This document shows positions 10,985-23,984 of a stretch of 64,000 bases of DNA, in pieces. Every line of letters starts with the position of its first letter. The stretch's first letter is position 1. This DNA comes from Sphagnum magellanicum (taxonomy: Eukaryota; Streptophyta; Sphagnopsida; Sphagnales; Sphagnaceae), in contig CM038913.1 of the NCBI GenBank assembly GCA_021904315.1, positions 9,795,958 through 9,859,957 of the forward strand, written 5' to 3'. A program made the translations under genes and the position numbers. Below the pieces are notes generated by a model that searched no databases, was not told the origin of the DNA, and saw nothing but the letters and a program-made list of their open reading frames with translations.

Positions 10985-12180
10985 ATAAGTGAATGATTTC
11001 ATATGGATTAATTTCATTTATGAATTGGATTAATTAAGTAAATCATGGGATGAAATTCATCCATGATTGGAATATAAATAAATTAAAATTAATTTATATC
11101 CATCTTCATTTGTTGTCCAAGTATTAATATTTCAAATTGAATGGCATTTAACAATGATGGTTAATGTGACTATAAAGGAAAATATGATGATGGGACCAAA
11201 ATATTTTTAAAAAATTTGTTTAAAAAATCATTTTCATCAACAATGTAAAGCAATTAAAAAAATGTTATCATGGGATGAATGTTAACCCTACCTTCCATTG
11301 TTGTCAACAACATCATATATGTATTTTGTGAACAATTAGAACACATTGAAAATAAAATATTATTAAAAGAAAACCCATTGTCATTTACGATAATAGGTTG
11401 TTTGAAGGAAGTTAATTAAGGTGCTTGAAATTTAATTTTAATTCATTTCAAAAACCCATTGTCATTAGTAACAATAGGTAGTTTAAAAATATTTAAAACA
11501 TTAAAAGCCCATTGCTGTCAACAACATTAGTTAAATTTGACGAAAGTTGTGGCACCCTGGAAAAATAATGGAAACAAATCCCCCATTCTTGTCCACAACA
11601 TTTATAAATAGGTTTTAACGAAATTGTGGCACCTTTGGAAAAGGGAAAAAACCCATTATCATCAATGACACTTGGTCAATTTGCTCAAAAAATAAATAAA
11701 TAAACTTATTAAAAACTTTTAAGAAAAAAACAACAACCATAGGGTGGATGTTAGCATGATAATAGTAATACAATTAAAACATCGGCAATTTAAACCATAA
11801 CCATCAAATGCACTTATAATGGAATTTATGTTACATTATTCAACAAATGTTATATCATATAGAATTAAATTGTGTTTCATGAAGTTCTAGTTAATTACAA
11901 TTAGGGCGAAAAAAATTTCATTGATAAGAATTTAATGAGAAAATAAAACATTCATCCATAATTTTGATGGAAATTTTATATATTAAAAATATGTAAATTC
12001 AATTTATTTTTTCAATCGTACATTAAATGAATGAAAAAAATCATTCATCCATAATGAAGATGAATGCTTACATTCATCCCCATGTTTATTTATAAATTTA
12101 CATATATAACATTCATTTTGTGGTTAAATGTTTGGGTTTTACTTCCATGTGTATATAGGAAAAAACATTTTACCATCCCA
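10985..12180. other. AT-rich gene-free stretch
   Basis: Nothing coding is recognisable. Around 11370-11660 the phrase CCCATTGTCATT/CCCATTATCATC followed by AACAATAGG or GACACTTGG recurs several times, suggesting an old degenerate tandem array with units of about 70-130 bases, too decayed to delimit. Confidence 0.4.
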
Positions 12181-12239
12181 AGATCCAACTTTAGGCTTTA
12201 GGCTCAAGCTTTAGGTTCATGTAACAACTTGCATCTGAA

Positions 12240-12890
12240 ATCCCTACTTATTTAACTACCTACCTCTTCTGGATTATAAGCTACCTACTTATTTACCCTT
12301 CTATTTACCAAACGTCATGCAACCTATCCACTAATTACCTAACTTTCTTACTTACTTACATAATTAATGATGCAAAATAAACAAGTGAAATAAAAAACTT
12401 GACAAGTTTTTTCGATTTTGGAGGGTGTAGTCTATTGCAAGGACTTGGTTTATCACTAGGGAAGTGAGGGGTTCAATTCCTAATACTTGTGACCTATATA
12501 TCAATTTAAAATGTTAGGGTAGGTAAGTTAGGTTAGGTTAAGTTAAAAAGGTTAAAGAGTCTAGGCTAGGTTAGCTAGGTTCGGCTACCATTTACCTATT
12601 TACTTTTTTACAACCTATCTAAACCTATATACACCCTACCTACAATTTTTTTTGCTAATAATCCAAAAAAATTGGATAAAAATTTAACCCATCAAATGGT
12701 CCACTGTTTAATAATCCAAATGACCAATCAATAGTCAAATAGTTTGTTAGTAAAAAAAACCACCCTAGCCATGCAAGAGAAGTCCAAATTGACTTGTCCA
12801 TATTGACAAGATGGTTTTTTTTATGCATGTCCAAATGATGTCCTTCTTGATTAAATAATCTAATCGCAATAACCTATATTTGTAGTAGTG
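12240..12890 (+). repeat. Composite repeat copy 2: microsatellite, SINE-like body, CACTA-like end
   Basis: This reproduces the order seen at 10.1-10.98 kb. A short TACCTACCT tract (12250-12270) is followed by a SINE-like body with the phrase GGACTTGGTTTATCACTAGG and B box GGGGTTCAATTCC (12468-12480), then a TTAGGTTAGG tail (12510-12590) and a CTACCTAC remnant. After that come ATCAAATGGTCCA, AAAAAACCACCCTAG, CCAAATTGACTTGT and GATGGTTTTTTTTA, and a TTTGTAGTAGTG end (12879-12890). The A-box half of the SINE body is more eroded than in copy 1. Confidence 0.6.
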
Positions 12891-13349
12891 TGGGTTTTTT
12901 AATTACAATGACCATTTGCAACTCATTTCAACTCAACATATTTCTATAGGTTTGAATGTTATCGAACAAGTCATATGAATTGCAACAAAATGTAACTCAC
13001 CATGCATGAAATCATTTACATATGTAATTTGTGTTATTCAATTACAACTATGTAAGAACAACTACTATGCAATTATAATGCAATTAGTTTGCAATTACAA
13101 TGGTGTTGTCATGTTGATATTACTTTTCATCAATCCATCAAAATTTGACACATTGCCTTAAGGAAAAAATTTGGTGAAAATTATTTTCTTTTTCAAATAT
13201 TGATTTCCAACATCCATTATGATTGTTCATTTTATATGGTCTTTTATTATGACATGTGGCATAGTAAAAAATTGCCATGTGACATATTAATTGAATTTTG
13301 AAGAATAAAAATAAATTTAAATAACTAGGTTGGTCATATACAAGCATAG

Positions 13350-13495
13350 GTAAGTAGGTTGGTAGGTCCTACCTCCTTACTTATGTAAGTAAATTAAATA
13401 GGTAGGTAAAATGAAATAGGACATACCTACCTACCTAACTACATACCTACTTACCTACCTAAATAGGCAAGTAGGTAGGAAACTAGAAAGGCAAG
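13350..13495. repeat. Inverted GGTAGG...CCTACC microsatellite
   Basis: GGTAGGTTGGTAGGTCC at the left and CCTACCTACCTAACTAC to the right are mirror motifs that could pair into an imperfect hairpin, followed by a further GTAGGTAGG. It belongs to the same microsatellite class as 10.1-10.5 kb. Confidence 0.6.
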
Positions 13496-16400
13496 TGATC
13501 TACAAAGTAGCCATGTAAAAAATAATTTGAATTTTTCTTTGGCCTTTAAAATTAAGATTTTTAAAAATTCATCCCAAATTGGCACATGTATTTTAATGTG
13601 AAATCATAAGAAAAAACACCTTGTTTATATAGTTTGTTACAAAATATATGAATTAATATTTTAGTTGCACATTAGTTGCAAATTGAATTACAATTCGAAA
13701 TAATAATTCCCACATTTTTTGTGTTTTTTTTCATTTTGTAAAATTTACAACTAATCATGTAAATATATGATAATCAGATATATGAATTAATTATTAATTA
13801 TAAATTATTAAAATATTCACTTGAACTAGTTTTTTGAATAAAAAGGTTTAATTCAAATAATTATTTTTCAGGTATTTAATTTATATAATTATTTTTTGAA
13901 TTAAAAAAACTAAGACATTATGTAAATTAATTAGGTTAATCCATCTAATTGATTAGTTAATTATTTCATATAATTAATTATTTGAATTTTATTGATTAAT
14001 TTAGATTGGTACTTAATTACATGGTATAATCATTAGTTCATAATTATTAAATCAATTATTTGATTCAATTAACAAATTATTTGTTTGAATTAAACTAATT
14101 AATTTATATTGACTATTAGATATTAATTAATATGTAATAGTTAATAAATTATTGGGGAAAATCATTATTAATCATTTAAATATATATTTTTGGTCGATAA
14201 CTTATTAATAGTTGAAGAACAATCACAAAACAATGAAATAATGGCAACATAGTGGCACAAGTAGTTGTATTAATGGGAATCATAGTTGACAATTAATTAT
14301 AAATGTGATATTTAATGGGTCATGGAAATGCATACACATGGCATGATCGTATGTGTCAACAATTGTACATTAGTCATAATGTAATTATTGATTAGGTGTT
14401 ACATTTACATTAGTTATAATGTAGTTGCCACATATAATTAAAATGCAACTTGCCAAAAAGTCAAACATGATCGACTACGTTTGTATGTACATGCATACAT
14501 TACACCATATAGATGTCCCATTTGAAATTAAGTTGCAATGACATTACAACTCCTTCATTTTTTGACATGTCATTTTATTTGTTAATTGTTCGTATTTCCA
14601 TGCTTTAATTATACTGTAGTTATGTATTAGTTGTTTTGGAACTCTAATTGCAAGGCAGTGTGGTTGTGGCAAAAAAAAGTTTTTCATAGTGTTACCACCT
14701 TTTCCTTAATCATGTTGAATTCAATGTGTTTCGAAACTTGGAACATTCATACCAAGGTTGGTTGTGTGGGTTGATTCAACATGATTTCCCACACGTGTTT
14801 ACTTAATATTCTTGTTTAAGATACCACACCAAAACCAAACTACATAGGCCTTTATGACCCCTTAAATCATTTTGATCAATCGATGCATCCAAACATATGC
14901 CTCTTACAAACTTTCATGGGGTCCACGTTGAAACTCCTATAAAATGCATAATTTCTCAATCCAAATTCCTTGATAGTTGGCTTGTAATTCCCTAAAAAAC
15001 TTTGTGACAAGGCTGAAAGCAAGCAAAACTTGTTGCCCACTTGTGGAAGAATGCCAGTAGTGGCAATTGTTTTGGAAAGAATCGTGGTTTTCGCCCAAGA
15101 ATGACTATTCGATGCAATTGCATTTGTAGACGAAAAGTTTGTTTTTATGCAATAAAAAAATAGTTAGGCGACCAATACCAATGCCAATCCTTAATTTCAA
15201 CTTCATGAACTTGGTGAAATTCATGGTCATCATCCATGGGTGGCCCTTTGAAATGTTGGAATAAACCTTTCCAAGTTAGGAAAGGAATAAACATATGGGG
15301 ATTCTACAGCTGTTATATATCACACCATGAGTAGAATTTTTGGATGAAATCATGGAATTTGATTGTGCCCACCACCTCTAAATTTGGGCAAAATCTTTTG
15401 TAGGTGTCATATATGTCCTCCATTTCCCATGACAACAATGTAGAAACTAGGTGTGAAGGTAAATTTGATTTAAAATATAAGGAATCCACTTGAGATGAAA
15501 ATGTAGGTGGTGTGGGTGGTTTAAACTTCAAGCCCCACCTAGTAAATCCACTAATGAACCCACTCCTTGTATTTGAACCATGTGTCACTTCCATGGTGAG
15601 CCTTAACGTTAACTTGGGTGTTCAAATTTTAACCTTAAGTATCCAAACCCTAAAACCACTAAAACCAAAGGTTGCTATACATGTGAATTGTTATTAAACC
15701 TAATGTTTAACCCATGAACTATAATTCTCAAATTTAAACCCAAGGATGTTACATTTGTTTAGTTATGACACCTACATCCACCAACACATTCCACATGGCC
15801 AAATGTACTTGGGGCCTCACAACTACATGAAAATAACAAATGTGGTCTATTGGCCTTCAACCCAATTTTACCACCACAAAGGTTTGTAGGTCATTTACCT
15901 TGATCCCACCCAACAACAATGACCAACATCAAATAAATTACAACCTACCTTGCATTAAACCCTAATTCCTATGTATGGATAATTTAAATGTCAACTAGGA
16001 CCTATTTAGTAATCACAATTGGGTGGTAACATTGTCCCGTGTTTAGCCATTAACCACACCAATTATAACCCATGGGTTCATTATGGTAATCAACACACAT
16101 GGGAAGGCACATGGTCTTTCACCCATGGTTTTTTACTAAATAATATGCATAGGTTTTGAAGGAGGTCATCATATAAACATTGTTTACCTTGTGATGTTGG
16201 TCAAAGGCACATAACATGACAAACCCCCTTACCCCTTGAAAAGAACTAACAACCCAACCGACATAAAAACATGAAAATGGGTGCAATCCCATTAACACAC
16301 AACATAATAACAAATCATGCAACCCCATTTTTTGTAATTTTTTCCTAAAATTACAACAATAATTCAAATATTTCCACATGATTCGTTGATGGCATGATAT

Positions 16401-17224
16401 TCTTCCACTTGTTAGGTCTAAAAAAGGAAACTCACTAAAAACATTTTGAATTGTTAAATGATTAACAATATAATGTTGGTTACACACCACTAGTCCACCC
16501 CACGCCCTAGAGAAAAAAACCTTTAGAAATGTCATTTTATTAATGGTTTGAAAATTTCCATCACTAAACACTCCTCTTTAGGATCATAAGGTGAACACAA
16601 TATACAATTTTTCCTTCATAAAAAGAAGAGATGAAAATTTGAAATTTAAGTTGAAATAATCCCTAAAATAAAGCCTCGGATTTTTCAATATGTAGTCTTC
16701 AAAAAATCTACACACTTGTAGGATTATAGATCTTGGTGAGAAAAATCCAATGGTGCAAAAAACACTTGAATCCAATGCCATATGTGAAAGTTATGGCTTT
16801 TCAAAGTTTTCGGAACATATGAAAAGTTTTCATCCGAATTTGGATGAACAATTGGCCACTTCACTGAAAGCCAAAAATAAAATAAAATAAAAATGAAAAT
16901 AAAAACCTTGGATGAATGAAATATTCCAATTATGGATGAAATTATTTCCATGTGGATGAAAAAAATGTTTTAAAAAAAAACTTGTGGTAGGTTCAGATTA
17001 GTTCAAAACCTACCAAGTCCAAAACCTATCCCAAACCAAAAGCTTGAAAATCCAAAATAAAAAAAAGGTTTAGGGGAGGTCCAAATTGGACCTACACTTT
17101 ATCATATCCCAAGTTTAGTTCAAACCACATGAACCTAATTCATGACTTGAACCTGGCCAAGCTTAACAAGCTTGGAGCTTGTTGGTAATGGCGAAAGAGT
17201 TCAATGTTCAAGCCACTACCCACC

Positions 17225-17345
17225 TACCTCCTCCATCTTTTTTTTTTCCTCTTCCTTTTCTTCTTCTACTTCTTTATTTCTTTCTTTTTCTTCTCCTTCT
17301 TTTCCTTCCTTCTTCTATTTTCCTTCTTCCCCTTCTTTTGTTGTG
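17225..17345 (+). repeat. CTT/TCC polypyrimidine tract
   Basis: About 120 bases are almost purely C and T. Two overlapping open frames across it encode Ser/Phe/Leu runs and are a by-product of composition. Confidence 0.85.
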
Positions 17346-18199
17346 TTGTTACACACATCTAAAAAGATGACCACAATGGGGAATGCTTCTACTTGCCATT
17401 CCTATTTCAAAGTGGCAACTATTGATGTGTGCCCACCACACAAGGATGACCACAAGGAGGTGGGAAGTGCCACCCACCAAGGCCCCCTTGCTTAGTTGTT
17501 GGTGACATGAAGGCCATCTTTATAATTAACAAAACCTTCACCTTCCTTTTATTCCCTTGAAGATCTTGATTCATAATATGAGGGGTTTAAACAACCTAGC
17601 TTTGGTGTAAAAGCTCTCATTATATTATAAAGATGTCCTTCCATAACTAGACATTCTACTCTTGTAAGAACATAAGCTTTGTGACAAAAAGACCAATAAT
17701 TTAGGTGCTAGGTTGTGAAAGGGTTCATAAAGTTAATTTACATAAGACATTTTAGGTTACATTCAACATATGGATATAATTAACAAAGGTAGTGTCTACA
17801 CATTAATATGGAAGAGGTTTGGATTAGAAATAATGGTAAAAGACAATTAGTTGGTACATGATAAGGTACAATGGACAAGGTTGAAAAATCTATTGGGGTG
17901 GAGGGGGGGGGGGGGGGGTTCAGAATGGTGAATATATATACCCAATCCACAACAAGAGTGTTGTTTCCTTTCAATAAAACTAATTAAAAAGCTACCAAAG
18001 GATTGTAGGTGGATTTTCAAGGTATTCAAATATGGTAGAATCTCAAAAGGAAATAATTAAATTCCTCTAACTAATTAATTTCACATGCTAATTAATTAGC
18101 TTAGAAACAATTGAAAGCTCATTTCAACATTGAGGATATTTTTGAATGGGTAGGGGCAAGTTGAAATATTCATGGGACAATTCATGTAGGGATGAAATT

Positions 18200-21100
18200 A
18201 AAATGGTAGTAAGGCTTGATATGTTTTATGTGCCAATTTGGGAAGTAGTTTGTTGTGAGAAAATGGTTAATAATTACTTGATCAAGGGGGACTATGGGGC
18301 GTTTGACCACTAATCAATCGCCTATTATTATATATAATACTGGAAAACCTATTTGGAAAGGAGGGGGGTCTTTCACATGAACATAAAGTTATTGGGTCGC
18401 TTGTAGGTCATAGTAGGTATGATTGAACTTTGGAATGGGTTGAAGGAAAACATACTTTTTTTCTCCAAATTTTGGATGATTGTCAAATTTTATAAACTTT
18501 TCCACATCATGAAGGCTAAAAAAAAAAAAGATTATAAATTGATATTAGGCTTGCTTAGAAGCAGCACAAGTGGAATTGTAAAGAGATCCCCAAAATGAAA
18601 TAACAAAAGAGGTGGTGGGAAAGGCTATGAAGGTTCAAAAAACTTTTGAAGGAAATATTTAAGCAATCGATAGAAGAAAAGGTCATAATGCAACAAGGGA
18701 ATTGGGTGTTTGCAAGTTACTATATACATAATTTAAAGGAAACTTGGGACTATATATAATGTCATAAGTAATTACATGTAAGATTTCACTCAATTTGAAC
18801 TTTTAAAATTCACCTATAAACGATTTAGACTTCAAAACTAAAATAAGTCATGAAAATTATTAATATGGAATTGATTCATATTCATGCCTTGTGTAAATGT
18901 ATACCAATAATTCTATCAAGGTTTTTTAAAAAAACTTGATTTGATAATAAATTTTCATTTTAATAAAATTTGAAACTCCATTTTATTTTCGTCAAATGGT
19001 TTTTAAAACACTTGGCCCAAGTATGTATTTAGTGAAAGAACATTTTACAACTTAAAAAATCATAATCAACAACATTGTCATAACATAATGTACTAATGAA
19101 CATTTTAATATCATGTGATTTGAACTCCAAAACTTTAAAACAAATTGAAAGCTTTGATGGACAACATTGTTCCTTATGTTAATAAAATTTTACATGCAAC
19201 ATTTCACTAAAACTTCACATGAAAACTAGTTCTCAATCAATTTGTTGTAATTGTAACAATGTTTCAAGGTTTTACAAATTAAAAATATACATTGTTGGAC
19301 AATTAAATCACTAATGTGTATACCAATTCCACAACATATTGATAATTGGGATATAATCCATCATTTATAACAAAATTTCATTAAATTTTTTTCCCTTAAA
19401 ATTTGCCATGATGCATCAAAGCATTCAAGTATTGAAAATTATCATTTTGTGATAGTTTTTTGTGAATACCATAGCTTGCAAGCATCCAACTCCTTATTAC
19501 TTTAAAAAAAAAAACAAAGCTCTTGTTTTCAAATCATAAAACTAAAAAATGACATTGATGAATTTGTCTTTTCACAATTTAATTTAAATGTGCAATGCAA
19601 AGTGTTTTGTTCCATGTTGTATGCTAAAGAGGATTATGCTTTTGCATTCAAGGAAGCCATGGATGTTTTCTTACAAAATTTGAAAGATAAAATCCTAATG
19701 CATTTAATAAATCCTACTACATCCATAATAGATGAAAAACTAATTGTTGTTTTAAACATAATGGCTAGGGGTAAATCCCCTAGCCTTAATGGGATGGTAA
19801 TGGATTTTTTTCAATCATGTGGTTAGTATAATCATGGAATAAACTAGCATGGTTCAAACACCAATTCAATAAGAAAATTACAATGGTGCAATCTCATTGT
19901 TGCATAAAAGAGGAGAAAGGAAACATTTATTGAATTGGCTTCTCAATACATTGTTCAACATAACATGCAATTTGTTTATAACAAAAGCCTTTTAGTTACA
20001 CCTATAGCCAACCCTAATGGAAACTATTATCCATAATTAGTTAACATTCATGGGCTAATAAATCCAAGCAATCAATTAATTTTTTCAAGTTAGATTTTTC
20101 AAAGGCTCACAACAAACTAGATTGGGATTTTATTTTCAATTACATGAGCAAGATCAAGGTCTTTGTTTAGTGTGTTAATATGACAAAATTTATTAAAAAA
20201 AAAGTCAATGCCAACATTGTGGTGGATGGGAAAACTTTTAAAGGTTTATCATTAAACAAGGAATACAACATGGGTGCCTTATAACTCCCTACGTGTTCAT
20301 AATCATTGAGCAAGCCTTTAATGTGATGATCCATGTGAGGAACTTAAAGTTGGCAAAATTCAAAGGGGAGGGGTTTGATTAATTGTTTAATACATTGATG
20401 ACACAAGTTTTACAATAAAAACCACATGAGCTAGCATGTCTTTGTTTGCACAAGTATTGAAGGTATTTAGTTATGTTTTTGGCCTTCATAACAATGAATC
20501 TTAATCGGGTTTTTTGGATCAAAGGTAAGCAAAAACTAAAATTTGAATGGATTAAAACATTTGAATGGACATGAACCTCCTTAGAAGTAATCCTAAGTTG
20601 CTTGGGACACTTTTTGACCTTTTTATGGAATTTGTAAAGGTAAAGAAGTTCCTACTAATCAAAATTCACTAGAACATTAGCTATTGGTCAGCTATAAAGC
20701 TTTCTCTATTAGGAAGGAAGGTTTTAGTCCATAACATCATATTTTTCACCCTTTGATATTTTGTTAGTGAATGAGGAGGTACGATACCAAAAAGGGCATC
20801 CGAAAAATAATAACCAAAGTCTTGGAAAGTTTTTTATGGGTTGGTTTAACTAACAACTATCAATGTGTAGGTTAAGATCAATGTTGTAAGAAAACAAAGG
20901 AAGGAGGACCCATGTTTGGAGGATCCAATGAATGTTATAAACACGTTTCTTTTTAAATGGGTGTTGTATGCTTTTGAATCAAGGGATTTCAATCTTCAAG
21001 AGCTCTTAAGATTCAAGATAAAGAGATTTCAACTACATATGTACATTGTAAGTGGGCTCTCGACCTTGAATGTTGTGTACAAGTAAATCATAAAAGTGCC

Positions 21101-22300
21101 CCTTGTTTAGCCTTTAGGAATTGAATCGGGAAAACTTGGACTAAGATGACAAAGGAGTTGAAACATGCTAGGCCAAGAACTCTTAAGGACATGTCTTGGC
21201 AATTAGCTTTTGGTGGAATGCAATGGTTCAACTTTGGGCCAAAGGTCTTTCAAAAGATAGAGTGCCAAGTTGCATTCCTTAGGCTAGATTTTTTTATTGA
21301 CATCTATGTGGTTGGTGAAGGCATGTTTGCAACCAATGAGAAAATAGGGTGAAAATTCATGTTGTCCATGGAATAATTAATTAGGTATAAAAAAATTACT
21401 ACCAAGTTGGCAAACAAAAGGGGAAGCTTGTTAAGAGCACACAACAATCACTCCTTGGCATGAAAGTGGGTAGGCATGTTTGCGAATAATAAGTCTTTGC
21501 CTATTTTTGTTTGTCAAGTTTCCACTTTTTAAAAATCTCAATGCAATGATGTGGAACAACAATTGCACATTTTAGAAGAGGTGAACCTACATTCTATAAG
21601 GCTTCAATCTAAAATTTTAACACTTTTCAAAAACAAGGATATAGAATAGGGGTATCTTTGCATTTAAGTCCGGAATGTGGCACATGTTAAAATAGTTGTT
21701 GTTAAAAGTCTCAAAAAGGTCCATTTCCTTGTGCATTGTGGCAAGGTGAAAGCCTTGGAGATTGATTTGAGGTTTTATTCCTAGAAAAGTGAGGAGCCTT
21801 TTATCACATTTACTATTCTATTGAGAAGGAAAATGCTTAGACTTATAAGCCTAAGGCAAATTTGTTGAGAAAAGATGGGCAAAACTTTTTTCATGTGACT
21901 TTAAATTGCGATGGTCCCATATTTGAAACAAGCAATGCAATGAGAAAGAGGTTGGCTTCATATGGGCATTTGGATCAAGGCTATTGCCATAAATGTGTGG
22001 ATAAAGATAAGGGTGGATAGGTTGGTTGGTTTATGTTGCCTTCTATGCGATATTGGGAAAGAATACATCATACATAGGTTTTGGGAATGTATGCATGCCC
22101 AATGTTACGTGTACCTAAAACTAGGCACAAGATTATGAATTATATGGTGTGTGGAACAAAGCCATTTCAACAAGCATCCTTAATGTAATCGAGGACCTAC
22201 ATTTCACTACTACATTTTAAAGATGTTTCAACAACATGGTAGGTCTTTGTTTCTTACTTAAAAGGGCAATTTAAATTTAAAAAAAAAGATGAATAATTTT
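18200..22300 (+). mobile_element. Decayed LINE (L1-like non-LTR retrotransposon)
   Basis: Conceptual reading gives LINE parts in the normal order. A GAFDH-like endonuclease end lies near 18300, and TSGIVKRSPK in the linker near 18560. The reverse-transcriptase start is at about 19600-19830, with VVLNIMARGKSPSLNGMV matching the usual MA.GKSPG.DG. Next are KVFVCVNMT-like and GLSLNKEYNMGCLITPYVF (about 20240-20300), and YIDD at 20391-20402 in place of the usual FADD catalytic motif. GGMQWFNFGPKVFQ is at about 21210-21260, and a zinc-binding end (LCCLLCDIGKEYIIHRFWEC) at about 22030-22090. Stops and frameshifts break every domain, so the copy is long dead. The 5' boundary is uncertain and no clear poly-A end was found. 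Confidence 0.72.
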
Positions 22301-22640
22301 GTTTTTAACAAAAAGAGGTGGCATGCCACTCAAGTCAAGAAAATAATATGGGAAAATTTATTAGACTATGGTGGGTGGCTTGGGATAGGTGCTCCCCATT
22401 TTGAAAGAGGAAATATCTTAGGGGTTTGATAAGAATTGGGGCAAGAATGATCCAATTTGTGTTATAATGGACATGTATGTTAAATGATGTCATGACATGC
22501 CCCATAAGGGCTTCATTAGTTAGGTTTGTGGTGATCCCCACTTTAGTGAATGTTTGATGTGTTTCTTTTTCCTTTGCAATGGATTCTTTCATTTTGGTCA
22601 ATTTTTAAAAATAAAAATTGACAATTGTTTTGGAAATAAA
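22300..22640. other. AT-rich spacer after the LINE
   Basis: No feature recognised. An 88-codon minus-strand open frame (22335-22601) has no known motif. Confidence 0.35.
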
Positions 22641-22644
22641 AATT

Positions 22645-22960
22645 TCATGCAACCAACGAGAAGCTTGGGGAAGGGTTTAATGTTTTTTTTTGGGTTTTTG
22701 GGGGAGGGTGGAAGGGGGTTTTTTGTTTTTTTGTGTTCCCATCAAGTTTTTGAGATGTTCTCATCAAGTTTTCAAAATGTTCCCTAAATTCTCAATGTGT
22801 TTGTTCTTCAAGACATTCTCAATAACACCTCATTTTCTATCCCATATTGTTTGGCCATGGTTCAACTTTCATATATATGTATAACTTGTAAAGGATGGGC
22901 TGATGAGAAGCATGACAAAACATGCTTCTATTTTGGGGAAGGAAGCATACTTAGGCTTGT
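22645..22960 (+). repeat. GTTCCC-rich repeat, copy B
   Basis: It has the same order of signals as copy A: ATGCAACCAACGAG, a T/G-rich tract, TGTGTTCCCATCAAG, TTCTCAATGTGTT, CACCTCATTTT, ATCCCATATTGTTTGGCC, a TATATATG box, GGGCTGATGAG, and CTTCTATTTTGGGG. It is the first of three tandem copies. Confidence 0.6.
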
Positions 22961-23039
22961 ATGTTGGGAAGTTCCCCCCATGTTTGAAAAAGATTTGTGA
23001 TGAAACAATCAAATTGCTCTCCTTCAGGGAAGGATAAAA

Positions 23040-23290
23040 AAGAAAGCTGAAGGTGCTTTGCTTTTTTCCCTGGTTCCCAATGTGTTCCCACTATGTTCCC
23101 TTTAAGTTTCCAATGGGTTCCCATCAGGTTCCCAATACATTCCCCAAGTTCTCAATGTGTTCTCCATAGCACCTCACTTTGATCCCATATGCTTTGGCAA
23201 ATGTTGCTCTCCTTTCACCTATATAGGTGGGCCAATGGGGAGGAACTCTATACATCAAAAGAGAACCTTCTATTTTGGGGAGCCTCCGTA
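23040..23290 (+). repeat. GTTCCC-rich repeat, copy C
   Basis: It contains at least five GGTTCCC/TGTTCCC words, TTCTCAATGTGTTCTCC, CACCTCACTTTGATCCC, ATATGCTTTGGC, the TATA-like CCTATATAGGTGGGCC and CTTCTATTTTGGGG. It is closest to copy A around the TATA block. Confidence 0.6.
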
Positions 23291-23484
23291 GTTTCATTTT
23301 TTTGAGTGATGGGCCAATCAAATTGGCTCGTGGGAACCAAAAAAAAAAAGGGGTAATTTGAACTTGGGAGGCACCTCACACTAGGTATAAGTACCCCTAG
23401 TTAGTGCCCAGGCTTTTAGATAGGGGTATTATAGCTCAGGTGGACAATGGGGTATTTTCAAACAACTTTACTTTACGAGGATAA

Positions 23485-23710
23485 ATTTTCATGCTGCCAA
23501 TGAGGAGGCTCCACATGTAATTAGTAAGGCCCAATTATTTTTTTTCCTATTGGGTTTGGTGAGGGATTGGGGGGCTCTTTTTTTGTTTTTTCTCCTGAAT
23601 GTGTTCCCATCAAGTTCTCCAAGTTTCCAACGTTCCCACCACTGTGTTCCCCAAGATGCTCCCAACCACATTTTCATCCCATATGCTTTGGTGAAAGTTG
23701 AATTTTGAGT
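23485..23710 (+). repeat. GTTCCC-rich repeat, copy D (truncated)
   Basis: It begins ATGCTGCCAATGAGGAGGCTCC and has TGTGTTCCCATCAAGTTC, a GTTCCCACC word, TGTGTTCCCCAAGATG, CACATTTTCATCCC and ATATGCTTTGG. It ends before the TATA block seen in the other copies. Confidence 0.55.
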
Positions 23711-23984
23711 AAGTTTTCGTCACTGGAAATTAATTAAAAATTTGAAAAATATATATTTTCTCACAAATTGAGCTCTATGGTCAAGGGGCCTGTTCACACT
23801 TGGGCCAGCAGCACAAAACATTTAGAACTCTCACGACTGGAGGTGAGTGGTGGTTAAAGGGATCTGGTTCTAGAAGGAGACCGGATGCAAGTCATGGTTT
23901 TGATCTGGGTTCTGGCGAGACCAGTACACTAGATGGAGTTCCTAATTAGGGTCTAGTGACCCAGCCCTTTTATATATTATTATT

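Larger units (their letters stand above)
12900..18200. other. Long AT-rich gene-free stretch
   Basis: No gene is supported. Contents seen: GGTAGG and CCTACC tracts in inverted arrangement (13350-13495), a very AT-rich block (about 13600-14200), and minus-strand open frames of 93 codons (15313-15594) and 150 codons (16119-16571) without motifs I know. There is also a polypyrimidine tract (17225-17345) and a G-run (17902-17918). Low complexity explains the small open frames over the polypyrimidine tract. Confidence 0.45.

Noticed and set aside
17172-17495. 107-codon plus-strand open frame
   Set aside because: Dominated by Ser/Phe runs from a polypyrimidine tract.
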